Origin: an uncultured Oscillospiraceae bacterium
Lineage (GTDB): Bacteria; Bacillota; Clostridia; Oscillospirales; Oscillospiraceae
DNA: 64,000 bases
NCBI GenBank assembly: GCA_947626315.1
Contig: CANQRQ010000003.1
Location: 1-64,000, forward strand
Direction: 5' to 3'
The position numbers and the translations under genes are program-made. Below are positions 61,944 through 64,000 of the stretch, piece after piece. Numbering within the stretch: the stretch's first letter is position 1; every line of letters begins with the position of its first letter. The notes under the pieces are model-generated. The model made no database searches. It saw nothing but the letters and a program-made list of their open reading frames with translations, and was not told where the DNA came from.

Positions 61944-64000
61944 ATGAGAAAAATGCGCCTGCTCTGCCTCGTGCTGGCCGCTGCGCTGTTGGCCGCGGCC
62001 TGCCCCGCCGCATACGCCGCGGAGCCGGCAGAGGAACAGCCGGAGGTCCTCCGGGTAGGCTATTTTGCCTTCCCCGGCTATCACATCATCGAGGAGGACG
62101 GCCGCCGGAGCGGCTACGGCTATGAGTTCCTCCAGCGGCTCGCCATCCATGCCGGCTGGACCTACGAATATGTAGGCTACGACGGCTCCTACGCGGAGGC
62201 GCTGGACCTGCTGCGCGACGGCCAGGTGGACATTGTCACCTCCGTCTCCAAGACCCCGGCCCGGGAGGAGGAGGAGTTCCTGTTCTCCGACCAGTCCATC
62301 GGCGTCAACTCCACCATTTTCACCGTGAAATCCGGGAACCAGAACATTGTGGAGGGGGATTACGCCACCTACGACGGGATCACCGTGGGCATGCTGGAGG
62401 GCAACTCCAAAAACGAGAACTTTGAGCGCTTCGCGGCGGAGCGGGGCTTCACATTCCGGCCGGTATATTTTGCCGAGCAGGAAGAGCTCTCCGCCGCCCT
62501 TCAGGAGGGCCGGGTGGACGGCGCGGTCACCGGCAGCCTGCGGCTGCTGGAGGGGGAGTGGGTGCTTGACTCCTTTGACGCCAGCCCCTTCTATATCTGC
62601 ACCCGGAAGGACCGGACCGAGCTGATGGCCCGGATCAACGAGGCCATCAACGAGATGGACTTCCACGACCCCAACTGGCGGGACAGCCTCCATGAGACCT
62701 ACTATGCCACCGACCAGGACGGCTCCATCATCATGAACGCCGGGGAGCGGGCCTTCCTGGAGGAGCACCGGGCTTCCGGCGTCCCCCTGCGGCTGCTGAT
62801 GAACCCGGACCGGCTTCCCTACGCCTATTTCCAGGACGGCCAGGCCAAGGGCATCCTCCCCGCCGTCTTTGACGTTCTGGCCCAGCGCCTGGGCCTGCAG
62901 TACGAGTTTGTCCCGGTGGCGGACCGGGATGCATATTATGCCCTCCGCGCCTCCGGCGCGGCGGATGTGGTGCTGGACTTCATCGGGGACTACTATCTGG
63001 CCGAGGAAGAGGGCTACAAGATCACAGTCCCGTACTTCCGCACGAACTTTGCCCGCCTGACCCTGGACAGCTTCACCGGCTCCGTTGACCGCCTGGCGGT
63101 GGTGGACCGGGCGGAGGCGCTGGAGGACCTGCTGGCCCGCCGCTACGCCCAGGATACGGTGATCCGCTATCCCACCATGGAGGACTGCGTTCAGGCGGTG
63201 CTGGACGGCGAGGCGGACGCCACCATCCTCTATTCCTACACCGCTGAAAGCTGCGTCCAGCAGGACGTCCGCAACCAGCTGAGCTACACCGTTTTCGGGG
63301 AAACCACCCTGTCCTACGCGGTGGGCAGCAACGTCCCCGGGGGACGCTACCTGCTCTCCCTGCTGGACAAGGCTGCGGACAGCCTGACCGACGCGGAGCT
63401 GGACGCCATTTTGAACCGGGAGCTGGAGGCCGGGCGGAACGACAAGCTCAGCCTGCTCTCCTTCCTGTACCAGAACCCGGTCTACAGCGTGGCGGGAGTC
63501 GCCCTGCTGCTTCTGCTGCTCTTCGCGCTGACGATGCTGGCCGTGCGGACCCGCAGCCAGCGCCGATTGGAGGAAAAGGTGGCCCAGGCCACAAGCGAGC
63601 TGCAGGACAAGGCCCGGGAGCTGACCCAGGCCCTCCAGGCGGCGGACGCCGCCAACCGGGCCAAGACCACCTTCCTCAACAGCATGTCCCACGATATCCG
63701 CACACCCATGAACGCCATCATCGGCTATACCGCGCTGACCAGCGCCCATCTGGACAACCGGGAGCGGGCCCAGGATTATCTGGGCAAGATCGCCCAGGCC
63801 TCCAACCACCTGCTCTCCCTGATCAACGATGTGCTGGACATGAGCCGCATCGAGTCGGGCCAGGTCACCATCACTGAGCGCCCGGAGAACCTGGCGGAGA
63901 TCCTGCAGGGCCTGCGGAACATCATCCAGTCCGACATCCACGCCAAGCAGATGGAGCTGTTCATCGACACCGTGGACGTGACGGACGAGGAGGTTTTCTG
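61944..64000 (+). CDS. Sensor histidine kinase with two substrate-binding-type domains (3' end outside window)
   Basis: Open from ATG 61944 to the window end (685 codons, no stop). A signal peptide (1 to about 25) is followed by two SBP_bac_3-like domains: about 35-250 (LRVGYFAFPGYHIIEEDGRR, GQVDIVTSVSKT) and about 280-500 (RLLMNPDRLPYAYFQDGQA). A membrane helix lies at about 512-535, then a coiled coil and the histidine kinase phosphoacceptor box SHDIRTPMNAIIGY with His583. This is the EvgS/BvgS-like layout. ATPase and possible receiver domains lie beyond the window. It probably senses an amino acid or similar ligand outside the cell. Protein identity is clear; ligand and partner are unknown. 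Confidence 0.9.
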   Translation, partial: MRKMRLLCLVLAAALLAAACPAAYAAEPAEEQPEVLRVGYFAFPGYHIIEEDGRRSGYGYEFLQRLAIHAGWTYEYVGYDGSYAEALDLLRDGQVDIVTSVSKTPAREEEEFLFSDQSIGVNSTIFTVKSGNQNIVEGDYATYDGITVGMLEGNSKNENFERFAAERGFTFRPVYFAEQEELSAALQEGRVDGAVTGSLRLLEGEWVLDSFDASPFYICTRKDRTELMARINEAINEMDFHDPNWRDSLHETYYATDQDGSIIMNAGERAFLEEHRASGVPLRLLMNPDRLPYAYFQDGQAKGILPAVFDVLAQRLGLQYEFVPVADRDAYYALRASGAADVVLDFIGDYYLAEEEGYKITVPYFRTNFARLTLDSFTGSVDRLAVVDRAEALEDLLARRYAQDTVIRYPTMEDCVQAVLDGEADATILYSYTAESCVQQDVRNQLSYTVFGETTLSYAVGSNVPGGRYLLSLLDKAADSLTDAELDAILNRELEAGRNDKLSLLSFLYQNPVYSVAGVALLLLLLFALTMLAVRTRSQRRLEEKVAQATSELQDKARELTQALQAADAANRAKTTFLNSMSHDIRTPMNAIIGYTALTSAHLDNRERAQDYLGKIAQASNHLLSLINDVLDMSRIESGQVTITERPENLAEILQGLRNIIQSDIHAKQMELFIDTVDVTDEEVF

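Noticed and set aside
1-64000. CRISPR arrays, rRNA and tRNA genes
   Set aside because: No regularly spaced direct repeats and no recognisable rRNA or cloverleaf sequences were seen on either strand by eye.

Overview
The window looks like a chromosomal segment of a GC-rich, anaerobic, Gram-positive-lineage gut Firmicute, most likely of the Oscillospiraceae (Flavonifractor/Lawsonibacter-like). This is inferred from gene content and style: ECF-type RibU under an FMN riboswitch, Gx transporter with a NusG-domain-II protein, SpoVB-like flippase, GdpP-rplI-dnaB, tilS-hpt-ftsH, MMPL plus YhgE-like pairs, strong Shine-Dalgarno sites, many ATGA overlaps and GC-rich codon use. No rRNA, tRNA or CRISPR array was seen.

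Layout. (1) 1-13.1 kb is an accessory cell-surface polysaccharide locus. It opens with a catalytically degenerate tyrosine recombinase and closes with decayed helicase and integrase remnants. Between them, one tightly overlapped operon encodes a GT2 glycosyltransferase, two DUF4422 proteins (the second fused to a LicD domain and visibly AT-richer), a CDP-6-deoxyhexose pathway (RfbF, RfbG, a reductase and an RfbC-like epimerase, with no 3-dehydratase), UDP-galactopyranose mutase, and an ABC exporter whose ATPase is fused to a shortened second Glf. (2) 13.1-20.9 kb holds a TetR-controlled ABC-2 exporter, an MGMT-type protein, a D-2-hydroxyacid dehydrogenase, a MITE-like element, a QueG-like Fe-S protein, a DUF1537 kinase and an Xre regulator. 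(3) 20.9-26.8 kb holds an Amt-PII fusion and a divergent TetR / ene-reductase unit with a very clear palindromic operator. (4) 26.9-34.3 kb is an alpha-galactoside uptake and hydrolysis operon. (5) 34.3-41.5 kb holds small housekeeping genes, the FMN riboswitch-ribU unit, a flippase, a cytidylate-kinase-like protein and YfhO. (6) 41.5-46.8 kb is a TetR / MMPL / YhgE-like module with repeated operators. (7) 46.8-52.3 kb holds Gx/NusG-II and a split cobalamin methionine synthase operon (activation domain, MetH, MetF). (8) 52.4-61.8 kb holds a nucleotidyltransferase chimera, then the conserved gdpP-rplI-dnaB-tilS-hpt-ftsH block. (9) 61.9 kb to the end is a hybrid-type sensor kinase with two periplasmic-binding-type domains, cut by the window edge.

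The most novel signal is a two-copy structured intergenic element (41.5-41.77 kb and 52.4-52.65 kb, inverted relative to each other). Its stems are conserved by compensatory base changes, and in both copies it follows the 3' end of a gene in the same polarity. Other notable items are the Wzt-Glf fusion with an internal in-frame deletion, the CDP-sugar pathway with an unusual enzyme set, the MITE-like element, and two TetR operator systems readable directly from the sequence.
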